Shown here piece by piece: positions 6,481-14,246 of a stretch of DNA of 14,246 nt; the stretch's first letter is position 1; each line of letters starts with the position of its first letter. The notes beneath the pieces were generated by a model, which was not told the origin of the DNA, searched no databases, and worked only from the letters and a program-made list of their open reading frames with translations. The translations under genes were made by a program, and so were the position numbers. The DNA is from an uncultured Eubacteriales bacterium (GTDB lineage Bacteria > Bacillota > Clostridia > Lachnospirales > Lachnospiraceae), in contig CASFUI010000281.1 of NCBI GenBank assembly GCA_949297565.1, positions 1 through 14,246 on the forward strand, given 5' to 3'.

Positions 6481-8832
6481 ATGAAATGTTTGATACTTGC
6501 AGGGGGAAGCGGAGACAGCCTTTGGCCGCTGTCGAGAAAGAATTACCCCAAGCAGTTTATGAATATTAAGGAGGGGCGTTCTCTGCTGCAGGAAACAGTC
6601 GTGCGTAACATGCCTTTCTGCGATGAATTTATTATTGTCACTAAGGATAGCTACCGTAATATTGTCAACGGTCAGATGAAAGTATTTCAGAGCCTTAAAT
6701 ACAGGCTTATTCTTGAGGGAGGACCTAAGGGAACAGCGGCTGCGATAATGCTTGGCAATATGTTCTGCAATCAGTCCGAGCTCGTTTTTGTTGTGGCTGC
6801 GGACCACTTAATAGAGGGACAGGAGTATAAGACGGCTGTTCTTCGAGGCAAGGAGCTGGCAAAAGACGGATATATCGCCGCTATCGGCATAAGACCGTCA
6901 AAGGAGCGTAACGGATACGATTACATCATCAGGGACGGCGAAGAAGTAATTGACTTCGTGTCAAGAAATGAGTTTGAGCGCGCAGCTAAGGCTTATAAAG
7001 ACAGAGAGTATCTGTGGAACAGCGGTATGTATATATACAGGGTCGGCGATTTGATAAACAGCGTGCGTAAGATTTCGCCAGAACTTTTCAATACATGCCG
7101 TGCCGCTAAGCGCAGGGTGCCGGCAATCAGGAGAGGCATTCGTTTTTCTGAAAATGTGATGCGTGACATTCCGCCGGGAAGCATTGAAAATGTATTGTTT
7201 TCCGATACGGACAGCTTAAGGGTTGTTGAGGCGGAGTTCGAGTGGCAGGATGTAGGAACAGTTGGAGATCTGGATGGTTTCGGAAGCGTGACACATTCCG
7301 ACTATGTGATAAAAAACAACTGTGATGATGTTTCGGTAGTCAACAGCGCCGAGAGACAGCTTGTAGTTACGAATGATTTAAAGGATGTGGTTGTGGTGAA
7401 TACTGAGGATGCAGTCTATGTTTCATCTAAAAGCCATGCCGAGGACATTAAAGATATTATCAGGGATAATCTCGATAAGTACGAGAGCTATTTTGACTAC
7501 AACAGATTTTCATACCGGGAGTGGGGAATACACGAGCTGCTCACATGGTCCGAGGGCTATAAAGTAAAAAAAGTCACCATTTTTCCGGGAATGAGCATGA
7601 ATCTTCATCAGCATGAGATGAGAAGCGAACATTGGTCTGTAGTTGAGGGGACCGCAACAATAACGCTTGGGCAGGAGACGAGGGATTACCACAAGTTTGA
7701 GAGCGTGTTTGTTCCTATAGGCACAAAGCACAAGGTAGCAAATAAGACAGATAAAAATGTCGTGATTATTGAGGTCGGAATAGGTGAAATTGTATCCGAG
7801 ACGGATATGGTTAAAATTTACACCGATGAAGGCAGCGAGGGAAATTATATCGCTGCACAGGATAATCCAATAGTTAAGCTTGACCCTGCGTTTAAGGATA
7901 ATCTGTGGGGCGGTACTAAGCTGCGGACGGTATTCGGCAAAAAATGCGATTATGATATTATTGCGGAGAGCTGGGAGCTCTCGGCTCATCCTGACGGACC
8001 GAGCCGTATTGCTGACGGGAGATATAAGGGAATGCTTTTCAACGATTATCTCTCAATTATAGGAAAAGAGAGTCTCGGCTGGAAATGTCAGGCTCAGGAC
8101 AGATTTCCGATACTTATTAAGTTTATTGACGCAAAGCAGGCATTGTCTATACAGATTCATCCGGATGACGAGTACGCTCTTGAGAATGAGGGCGAGTACG
8201 GCAAGAACGAGATGTGGTATGTTGTTGACTGTGAGCCGGGTGCGTACCTTTACTGCGGTTTATCTAAAAATGTTGACAGAGAAGAGATAGAGAAGCGGAT
8301 TGCCGACAACACGATTACCGAAATATTAAATAAAATTGAAGTTAAAAAGGGCGATGTTGTTATGGTAAAGGCGGGAACTATTCATGCCATAGGAGCGGGC
8401 ATCATTATCTGTGAAATTCAGCAGAACTCTAACAGCACATACAGAATGTACGATTACGACAGAAGAGACAAGTACGGCAATACCCGCGAGCTTCATGTAA
8501 AAAAGGCCCTTGATGTTGTTGACACAAAGGCGTATGTGAAGGATAATACCTGCGAAGTTATGCTTGAAAAGAATGAACACTACTCACAGGAGCGTCTTGT
8601 TCAGTGCAAATATTTTGAATGTTTAAAATATGATATTAATGATGAGGCGAGAATACCTGTTGATGAATCTTCTTTTGTGTCTGTTGTATTTGTTGACGGA
8701 AGCGGAACGATAGAGACGGATGATTACAAGGAAGAGGTGCCTTTTGCGGCAGGAGAGAGTTTTTTTGTGAGTTCCGGAAAGCGCACTGTGATTATCAGGG
8801 GCAGGGGAACATGTATCGTCACGCATGTATAG
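6481..8832 (+). CDS. Mannose-1-phosphate guanylyltransferase fused to two phosphomannose isomerase domains
   Basis: A 783-residue cytoplasmic enzyme for GDP-mannose supply. Residues 1 to about 280 are a nucleotidyltransferase (LAGGSG...LWPLSRKNYPKQF, VVAADHLI, LWNSGMYIYR). Residues about 345-445 are a type II isomerase-like cupin with a complete metal motif: Gly370, His376, His378, Glu383, then PxGxxHxxxN with His417 and Asn421. Residues about 465-783 are a class I phosphomannose isomerase with zinc ligands Gln558, His560, Glu577 and His635. The first two parts match ManC/AlgA; the third matches ManA. It would convert fructose-6-P to mannose-6-P and mannose-1-P to GDP-mannose; the mutase between is not here. 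The signature reads GSGDSLWP instead of the common GSGTRLWP. AAGGAGG at 6462-6468 lies 12 bases before the ATG, a slightly long spacing. Confidence 0.93.
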   Translation: MKCLILAGGSGDSLWPLSRKNYPKQFMNIKEGRSLLQETVVRNMPFCDEFIIVTKDSYRNIVNGQMKVFQSLKYRLILEGGPKGTAAAIMLGNMFCNQSELVFVVAADHLIEGQEYKTAVLRGKELAKDGYIAAIGIRPSKERNGYDYIIRDGEEVIDFVSRNEFERAAKAYKDREYLWNSGMYIYRVGDLINSVRKISPELFNTCRAAKRRVPAIRRGIRFSENVMRDIPPGSIENVLFSDTDSLRVVEAEFEWQDVGTVGDLDGFGSVTHSDYVIKNNCDDVSVVNSAERQLVVTNDLKDVVVVNTEDAVYVSSKSHAEDIKDIIRDNLDKYESYFDYNRFSYREWGIHELLTWSEGYKVKKVTIFPGMSMNLHQHEMRSEHWSVVEGTATITLGQETRDYHKFESVFVPIGTKHKVANKTDKNVVIIEVGIGEIVSETDMVKIYTDEGSEGNYIAAQDNPIVKLDPAFKDNLWGGTKLRTVFGKKCDYDIIAESWELSAHPDGPSRIADGRYKGMLFNDYLSIIGKESLGWKCQAQDRFPILIKFIDAKQALSIQIHPDDEYALENEGEYGKNEMWYVVDCEPGAYLYCGLSKNVDREEIEKRIADNTITEILNKIEVKKGDVVMVKAGTIHAIGAGIIICEIQQNSNSTYRMYDYDRRDKYGNTRELHVKKALDVVDTKAYVKDNTCEVMLEKNEHYSQERLVQCKYFECLKYDINDEARIPVDESSFVSVVFVDGSGTIETDDYKEEVPFAAGESFFVSSGKRTVIIRGRGTCIVTHV

Positions 8833-8876
8833 CAGGAGCGGATTAGCGTGAAAAATGCTCAGAAATGAGGATTACT

Positions 8877-9458
8877 ATGAATATTAATGTAAAAAAAGTA
8901 CCTTTGCAAAGAGGCAGGCTCTTGCTTTATGCAGTCTGTATCTTGCTCGCGGTATTCTATATTGTCGTTATGTGGTGGGGTATTATCCCAAAAGTAGGGA
9001 TTGAGTACAAAATGTATTACATTACGCACGAACTGTCCGACTGGCCGGGCTACGGAAAGCTGGACTACATTCCGGGGACAGAGGAGATTGCCACATCAAG
9101 AAACGACAGGGACGGAAATGCTGTGGAGTGGCAGACATGTATGAGAAAAGGGCAGGGCTGGGAAAAGGAACAGTACGAGGGAAGCACCAATAAAGGCGGA
9201 GTAAGCTATATATACTATGTTCCGACGCAGACGGCTGACAACTGCAGTTATACAGTTGAAATTAAGGATTTTGACAAGAGTAAGACCGATGCTTCCGTTT
9301 GCGTTTATGTCAACGGACGGCAGGTAGGAAATATAGACGGAACCGGTGCATATACTTTTGAGGTTGGAAATATTTCACAGGATGAATTATTTACTGTAAG
9401 CTTTGATTCACAAAACTGCAGCTTTACACTGTGGAGCGCATGTCTTTGGCAGCGTTAA
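8877..9458 (+). CDS. Small membrane-anchored extracytoplasmic protein of unknown function
   Basis: I do not recognise this 193-residue protein. It has a basic N-terminus, one membrane segment (about residues 15-36, LLLYAVCILLAVFYIVVMWW), and an outward domain with many alternating hydrophobic residues, Trp and Tyr, and motifs such as VYVNGRQVGNIDGTGAYTF that suggest a beta-sandwich, as in carbohydrate-binding folds. It has two Cys in its C-terminal part. The start is ATG 8877 with GAGG 6 bases before; the in-frame ATG at 8865 has no ribosome binding site. It lies 44 bases after the GDP-mannose gene and 38 bases before the YfhO-family gene, so it is probably co-transcribed and may assist that membrane protein. 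That role is inference only. Confidence 0.7.
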   Translation: MNINVKKVPLQRGRLLLYAVCILLAVFYIVVMWWGIIPKVGIEYKMYYITHELSDWPGYGKLDYIPGTEEIATSRNDRDGNAVEWQTCMRKGQGWEKEQYEGSTNKGGVSYIYYVPTQTADNCSYTVEIKDFDKSKTDASVCVYVNGRQVGNIDGTGAYTFEVGNISQDELFTVSFDSQNCSFTLWSACLWQR

Positions 9459-9496
9459 AGGCAGAAATATTTATCGTGTAATAAAAAAGGAGTTTT

Positions 9497-12217
9497 ATGA
9501 AGGACAGCAAATCATTTTTTCAGAGAACAAAATTATACGCGATACCGGGTATTATAACTCTGGCAGTTGTCGTTTTAATTTATCTGTTAAAGGGAATATG
9601 GCCGTTTGGTACAAACCGTATAGATTATTTTGATAATATGCAGCAGGTTGCGCCGCTTTACGCTCATCTGTGGGACTGGATGCACGGAAAAGCATCGCTG
9701 TGGTTTGACTGGTATACGGGCTTCGGAACTAACGTGTCAATGAGTATTTCGGCATTTTCTATGCTGAGTCCGTTCAATCTTCTTTTATATTTGTTTCCGA
9801 GAGATTTAATTCTTGAGAGTATATCTATACTCAATCTTGTCAAAATGGTGTTCATGTCCGTTGCCATGTACGCGTATCTCACAAAAAAATATAACTCGCT
9901 TCAAAATGTCATAAGGGTAGCTTTTTCGCTTATGTATACGTTTTGCGGGTATACTGTGCTTTACGGCTCATGCTTTACGCCGTGGATGGATATTGTGGCT
10001 TTGTTTCCTCTGCTGATGCTTGCGTATGAGCATATGATGCAGACGGGAAAGAAGATTTTTTATATAATAATGGTTGCGCTTGTTTTTATAATCAATTATT
10101 ATCTCAGCGCGATGTCGCTGGTTTATATCTTCCTGATAAGCGGTGCATACATACTTCTTATGTCTAACAGAAGAAAAATAAAAGAGCATGCATGGAACCT
10201 GGGAATAGGAACGGTTGCGGGAATCGGACTGTCTTGCTTCGTTCTTGTCCCGGTTATGATGCAGCTTATGAGCTCACAGCGGGGAAGCGGAAATTCCGGT
10301 ATTGTAGGACAATATATAGGCTGGATTAAGAGCGCTATTGTGACAGACGGGCAGATGGCGGCGTTTCAGCGCTGGATGATGCTGTACGGAATGGCGTTCG
10401 CGGCTGCGGTGATTGCAGCAGGCTTTAAAAAATTTCATGCCGAGAAGAGAACACTGTGGTATTTCGGGGCGACGCTTCTTATATCGCTGCTGCCTGTGGT
10501 TGTAGAGGGCATTAATCTTATGTGGCATTTCGGCTCTTACAACGGCTATACGCTCAGAAACGGTTATCTTGTGGCCTTTACGCTTATTGCGGCGGCGTCG
10601 TATTTCGCGCAGAGAATGTTTGCGGAAACTTATGTCTGCAAAAAGAAGATTGTCAGGCAGCTGGTTATATTCGCGGCGGCGGCAGTCATATTTGCTGTCG
10701 CATATAACCTTATGCCTTCAAACAATTTAATTATTCCGGCGCTTATCGTGTTTGCCGTTATATTCATCTTGGCTTTTATATTTTACAGCAGAAGGATTAA
10801 AGCCGAAGGAAACAGGTTTGATTTTAATATGATTGCGGCGTTTATCGCGATAGAGGTCTTTATAGGCGCGTACTCTATGATTGGACCTCCTAAGTTTTAT
10901 GGGTATGAGCCGTATCAGTACGGCGATTATGTTCAGACTGCAAATGAGGTTAAAGAATCGCTTGAAATTGAGGAATCGGTTACTGACAGAATTGTAAATC
11001 CCGATATAAGCCTTAACGCAAATTATCCGCTTATCCTGAGGAGAAGCGCTATGTCCAGCTTTACGGCGGCGCTTCAGAGCGACACACAGAAGTATTCAAG
11101 AAAACTGGGCTATTCAAAGTACTTCCTGTGGCTTTTGGATTCGGGCGGGACAGTATTTACAAACGCGCTGTTTCATGTAACTCAGGCGGTAAATGTAAAT
11201 GAGCTTGACTCTCAGATGTATACCGCGGTGAAAAGCGCGGGAGATTACACGCTTTATTCTTCAAATTACACGCTGCCGTTTGCGATGAGCGTAAGCAGAA
11301 GCCTCGCGAGAGAGGATTTTGGCGGAGACTGGGTGGATTTGCACAATATTTTTTACAGCGCTCTGACAGACGACGATGATGAGCTTGTGACAGGAATGTC
11401 CTATTCAAAAAAGGAGACCGCAGATACTCGTGAATATTATGTGAGAGCGGACGGAAAGCAGGCTGTGTACATAAATATTGTGGACGTTAATAACCTTGAG
11501 AGCGATGCCAACGCATCATGGCTAATAAGTTCGATGCACATTTATGTAAACGGCGAGGAGGTGCTTATACCTACGCTCGGAGATGTAAAAAATACCGCAT
11601 ATTTTACGGATTATAATAATAATCTGGTTTATCTCGGCACATTTGAGGACGAGGCGTTTACAATAAAGATAGTTTATGATGACCCGTGGTATCTGAAGGT
11701 CAGCGAGGTAACATTTGCCGGAATAGATATGGATAAAATGCAGGCCATGACAGATATGCACGCGCAGGATACCTGTGAGACCTCATATACCTCAGATTCT
11801 CTTACAGTTAAGATAAACGGTACGGCGACGAAGAATATGGCTTTGATTCCTGTGGTTTACAGCGATAACTGGAAAATTACCGTGAACGGAAGAGATGTAA
11901 GCGGAAAAGCAGTATGCGGTTTATTTACGGGGGTAAATATATATTCAGGAGAGAATGTAATCGAGATGACATTCGTTCCTGAGGGACGCAGGGAGGGACT
12001 GCTTATATCTTTAGCGACGCTTGTTATAGTTGTTATATGTCTCGCTCTTGCCCGTTTTAAAAGGTTTGATGTTCCGAAACTGTTTAAGTACTGCGCGGCG
12101 TTTATATACCTTGAGATTTATAATATTGTGATTGTGGCAATGTTTATAGTTCCGGTTATTGCTGCTGTTCCGGCGTTTATTTACCAGATTGTGATTAAGA
12201 TTATGAGTTTTCTGTGA
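9497..12217 (+). CDS. YfhO-family polytopic membrane protein (GT-C-like glycosyltransferase)
   Basis: A 906-residue protein of the YfhO family. In Bacillus subtilis, YfhO works with the lipid-linked sugar synthase CsbB to glycosylate lipoteichoic acid outside the cell. Visible here: about ten or more membrane segments between residues 14 and 460; an early extracytoplasmic loop with RIDYFDNMQQ (Asp43, Asp46), the acidic site expected in GT-C enzymes, followed by WFDWYTGFGTN; a large soluble extracytoplasmic region (about 465-830) rich in beta-type sequence; and two C-terminal membrane stretches (about 833-852 and 868-900). AAAGGAG lies 4 bases before the ATG. It is flanked by the unknown anchored protein and a PIG-V-like gene. 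The expected donor is a polyprenyl-phosphate sugar, possibly from the family 2 enzyme upstream; the sugar and acceptor are unknown. Confidence 0.88.
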   Translation: MKDSKSFFQRTKLYAIPGIITLAVVVLIYLLKGIWPFGTNRIDYFDNMQQVAPLYAHLWDWMHGKASLWFDWYTGFGTNVSMSISAFSMLSPFNLLLYLFPRDLILESISILNLVKMVFMSVAMYAYLTKKYNSLQNVIRVAFSLMYTFCGYTVLYGSCFTPWMDIVALFPLLMLAYEHMMQTGKKIFYIIMVALVFIINYYLSAMSLVYIFLISGAYILLMSNRRKIKEHAWNLGIGTVAGIGLSCFVLVPVMMQLMSSQRGSGNSGIVGQYIGWIKSAIVTDGQMAAFQRWMMLYGMAFAAAVIAAGFKKFHAEKRTLWYFGATLLISLLPVVVEGINLMWHFGSYNGYTLRNGYLVAFTLIAAASYFAQRMFAETYVCKKKIVRQLVIFAAAAVIFAVAYNLMPSNNLIIPALIVFAVIFILAFIFYSRRIKAEGNRFDFNMIAAFIAIEVFIGAYSMIGPPKFYGYEPYQYGDYVQTANEVKESLEIEESVTDRIVNPDISLNANYPLILRRSAMSSFTAALQSDTQKYSRKLGYSKYFLWLLDSGGTVFTNALFHVTQAVNVNELDSQMYTAVKSAGDYTLYSSNYTLPFAMSVSRSLAREDFGGDWVDLHNIFYSALTDDDDELVTGMSYSKKETADTREYYVRADGKQAVYINIVDVNNLESDANASWLISSMHIYVNGEEVLIPTLGDVKNTAYFTDYNNNLVYLGTFEDEAFTIKIVYDDPWYLKVSEVTFAGIDMDKMQAMTDMHAQDTCETSYTSDSLTVKINGTATKNMALIPVVYSDNWKITVNGRDVSGKAVCGLFTGVNIYSGENVIEMTFVPEGRREGLLISLATLVIVVICLALARFKRFDVPKLFKYCAAFIYLEIYNIVIVAMFIVPVIAAVPAFIYQIVIKIMSFL

Positions 12218-12255
12218 TAACACAGTTTGGTAATTTTGATAAGAAAGGCTAATGG

Positions 12256-13524
12256 ATGAATTATTTAACTGACAAATACAGAAAAAACAGTGATTTCAGG
12301 CTTGCGGTTCAGCTTTTGTTTATTCTTGTGCTGTCCAGACTGTTTATGCTGGTAATGATGATTGTATACAACGCTGCTATGGGAACGGACCACTCTGTAA
12401 GCTTTCTTATGAATCAGTGGGACGCAAAGCGGTACCGTTTTATGATTGACAACGGATATACATTTCCTCTTGACACCGATCCGCAGGCAAACTGGGCTTT
12501 TTTCCCGATGTACGTTATTGTATGCCAGGCAGTCAAGCTTCTCACCTTTTGGAAGGGCGACACATACTGGATTGGAATGTTTGTTTCAAACGTCTGTATT
12601 TATATTGCGGCATTTTTTGGCGTAAAGTGGCTAAGAAACAGAAGAGAAAATGAAAAGTACAGCATTCTTTTGGGAATACTGATGTTTGCCGCGCCGTATA
12701 CTTTTTATTGCGGCTCCGCTTATACGGAAGCGATGTTTATAATGTTTATATCGCTGTTCTTTTACTTCTGCCAGAAAAAGAAATATCTGTCTGCAGGACT
12801 TATGTCCGCGTTTGCGAGCGCTACGAGAATTGTTGGCTGTACGCTTGTGTTTGCGCTTATAATAGAGCTTTATGAGAACTATAAGCAGCAGATGAAGTTT
12901 ACAGAGCCGGGAGCCGGGACATTCTTTAAACGTGCAAGAGCGTTCGCGGTTGATTTTCTGAAATCGCCTGAGCAGATTTTGTCTGTGCTTATCTGTCCTT
13001 TAGGCACATTCGCATATATGGCGTTTCTTAAGTTTTTCTGCGGTGACGTCTGGGCGTTTATGCATGTACAGATTGCGTGGAGAGAAGACTCTTATTTTCC
13101 GGTTATAGGAGTGTTGTGGAAAGCGTGTACGGGGCAGATTGAGCCGAGGTATACCTATATGGGCTGGTTTTGCATAGCGGCGTTTGCGGTATATGGCTTT
13201 ATGCTTTACAGAAAGTATTATTCTATGGCTGTATTCGGAATTATTTCGCTTCTTGTTCCTCTGACTTCCCATGTTATGAGTACATGCAGGTTTATAATAG
13301 GAACTTACGTTATATTTATAGGAGTATATGACCTTATGAACAATGCAGGCGCGCGAAAATTTTCGGGTGAAGGGAACTGCGGAGACGCAGAAACGCCGGG
13401 GAGCGGTGCCGTGTGCTGGAGCAGACGCAGAAAGACAGTAAACTCGCTGATTCTGGCAGCGTTTTTTATAGCTGAGGGTATTTTATTGATTTTGTGGTAT
13501 AATTCGGACTGCTGGTTAATGTAG
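12256..13524 (+). CDS. PIG-V-like GT-C mannosyltransferase
   Basis: A 422-residue polytopic membrane protein resembling the PIG-V family, which in eukaryotes adds the second mannose to GPI anchors from dolichyl-phosphate mannose; bacterial relatives are annotated as integral membrane mannosyltransferases. Seen: a first membrane segment followed by the outward loop NQWDAKRYRFMIDNGY (Asp56 in the WD motif), then WAFFPMYVI, the hallmark SAYTEAMFIMFISLFFY, and GLMSAFASATRIVG, with about eight to ten membrane segments. A polar, Cys- and Gly-containing loop (about 365-394) lies between the last two segments and looks variable. GAAAGG lies 7 bases before the ATG. The nearby GDP-mannose and Pol-P-hexose enzymes support mannose as its sugar; the acceptor is not known. 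Confidence 0.85.
   Translation: MNYLTDKYRKNSDFRLAVQLLFILVLSRLFMLVMMIVYNAAMGTDHSVSFLMNQWDAKRYRFMIDNGYTFPLDTDPQANWAFFPMYVIVCQAVKLLTFWKGDTYWIGMFVSNVCIYIAAFFGVKWLRNRRENEKYSILLGILMFAAPYTFYCGSAYTEAMFIMFISLFFYFCQKKKYLSAGLMSAFASATRIVGCTLVFALIIELYENYKQQMKFTEPGAGTFFKRARAFAVDFLKSPEQILSVLICPLGTFAYMAFLKFFCGDVWAFMHVQIAWREDSYFPVIGVLWKACTGQIEPRYTYMGWFCIAAFAVYGFMLYRKYYSMAVFGIISLLVPLTSHVMSTCRFIIGTYVIFIGVYDLMNNAGARKFSGEGNCGDAETPGSGAVCWSRRRKTVNSLILAAFFIAEGILLILWYNSDCWLM
13495..13503 (+). promoter_or_regulatory. Candidate extended -10 promoter inside the end of the PIG-V-like gene
   Basis: TGGTATAAT gives a perfect TATAAT (13498-13503) with the TGn extension (13495-13497). No convincing -35 is present at the right distance. 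Transcription would start near 13510, about 88 bases before the TTG start of the SGNH gene. It may provide extra expression for that gene. Confidence 0.4.
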
Positions 13525-13597
13525 AATTTCGTATATAGTTTTAAAGAGGGGCGTGTGGCAGAAGAGGTAAAACATTTACGGAAAGCGTGGGATTAAC

Positions 13598-14246
13598 TTG
13601 AAAAAATACATTAAAGATTTTTTGAAAAAACTGAAGTTTCACCAAAAAAAGATTATTATTGCGGGCAGTTTAAGCATATTGTTAATTGCGGCTGTTATTG
13701 CAGGACTGGCTGTATGGAAGTTATCAAATATGACTGAAACGCAAAGTGCTCCTGAGATACTTTCAAACCTTGAGGGAACTGTCGGCATAACAGTGCCCTC
13801 GGAGTTCGTGGAGATATCGGGAGAGGAACAGCTTGGCGATGAAGAGCCGGATGAGACGGTTTCTGATGATGAGTTTGACGAATTTATAGAAGAGGAGGTG
13901 CCTTGCGATGATGAGGAGGCGTTAAAGCTTCCGGAGAGAACTATGACTAATGAAAGCATACCGTATGACGGCCGGTACAGAGAGATTTCGTGCTGGGGAG
14001 ATTCTATGACGCAGGGCTGGGGCGCAGGTCCGGCATCAATCACAATAAACGGAATGAGAAAGGATATAAGCTACTACACATATCCTTCAACGCTACAGGA
14101 GCTGACAGGCATACGAACATATAATTTCGGCATGCCGGGAAAGACCTCGGAGGAAATAGCTATAATGCAGGGCGGGATTCCTATAGTGACTGACAGAGAC
14201 GTTGTTGTCACGGAGAGCGGTATGTCTGAATTTAAGCTGGTAAAGC
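13598..14246 (+). CDS. Membrane-anchored SGNH/GDSL hydrolase, 3' partial, TTG start
   Basis: An open frame of 216 codons that continues past the end of the window. It begins at TTG 13598, since the in-frame stop at 13568 leaves no ATG or GTG before the membrane segment; a weak GGGA lies 5 bases upstream. The start is very Lys-rich (KKYIKDFLKKLKFHQKK), followed by one membrane segment (about residues 19-42), a strongly acidic linker (about 55-110) and the beginning of an SGNH hydrolase domain: CWGDSMTQGWG with nucleophile Ser136, then NFGMPGKTSEE, which carries the second-block Gly. The other catalytic residues lie beyond the window. It probably acts outside the membrane as an esterase or acyl-modifying enzyme on the same glycan. 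An in-frame ATG at 13730 would delete the membrane anchor and is less likely. Confidence 0.8.
   Translation, partial: MKKYIKDFLKKLKFHQKKIIIAGSLSILLIAAVIAGLAVWKLSNMTETQSAPEILSNLEGTVGITVPSEFVEISGEEQLGDEEPDETVSDDEFDEFIEEEVPCDDEEALKLPERTMTNESIPYDGRYREISCWGDSMTQGWGAGPASITINGMRKDISYYTYPSTLQELTGIRTYNFGMPGKTSEEIAIMQGGIPIVTDRDVVVTESGMSEFKLVK

Noticed and set aside
8848..8868. Six-codon GTG frame before the small anchored protein as a leader peptide
   Set aside because: It is too short, has no regulatory amino acid run and no accompanying attenuator hairpin.

Overview
The window is a densely coding stretch of a low-to-moderate GC Gram-positive chromosome, most likely a Clostridia member of the Lachnospiraceae type. 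I infer this from strong AGGAGG/GGAG ribosome binding sites, AT-rich codon use, extended -10 promoters and the protein families present; I cannot name a species. Every gene lies on the + strand. No rRNA, tRNA, CRISPR array, insertion sequence or phage gene is visible, and no gap without a gene exceeds about 155 bases.

The theme is building and decorating a cell-surface glycan. Left block (1-3582): the 3' part of an MBOAT membrane O-acyltransferase, an overlapping membrane-anchored SGNH-like protein (an AlgI/AlgJ- or Dlt-like export O-acylation pair), and a soluble DPM1/ALG5-like family 2 glycosyltransferase that should make a polyprenyl-phosphate hexose. Next, behind its own strong candidate promoter, comes UDP-galactopyranose mutase (glf, 3680-4780).

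Middle (4781-6395): a short, unusually structured leader with three hairpins and a long-range complementarity that could control the ribosome binding site. It precedes an odd protein with a degenerate sigma-70-like cytoplasmic half (regions 2 and 4), one membrane segment and an acidic Gly/Asn/Thr/Glu/Asp tail of 19 hexapeptide repeats. This is the least explained part of the window and the best candidate for something undescribed.

Right block (6481-14246): a three-domain enzyme (mannose-1-phosphate guanylyltransferase, cupin phosphomannose isomerase, class I phosphomannose isomerase), a small anchored protein of unknown function, a YfhO-family membrane protein, a PIG-V-like GT-C mannosyltransferase, and the 5' part of a membrane-anchored SGNH hydrolase that starts at TTG and runs off the window.

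Together the genes suggest this route: fructose-6-P to mannose-6-P to mannose-1-P (phosphomannomutase not in this window) to GDP-mannose; GDP-mannose to polyprenyl-P-mannose by the family 2 enzyme; transfer outside the membrane by the PIG-V-like and/or YfhO-like proteins; UDP-Galf from Glf as a second building block; and O-acyl groups added by the MBOAT/SGNH pair and perhaps trimmed by the last SGNH protein. The acceptor (lipoglycan, teichoic acid, wall polysaccharide or protein) cannot be read from the sequence.
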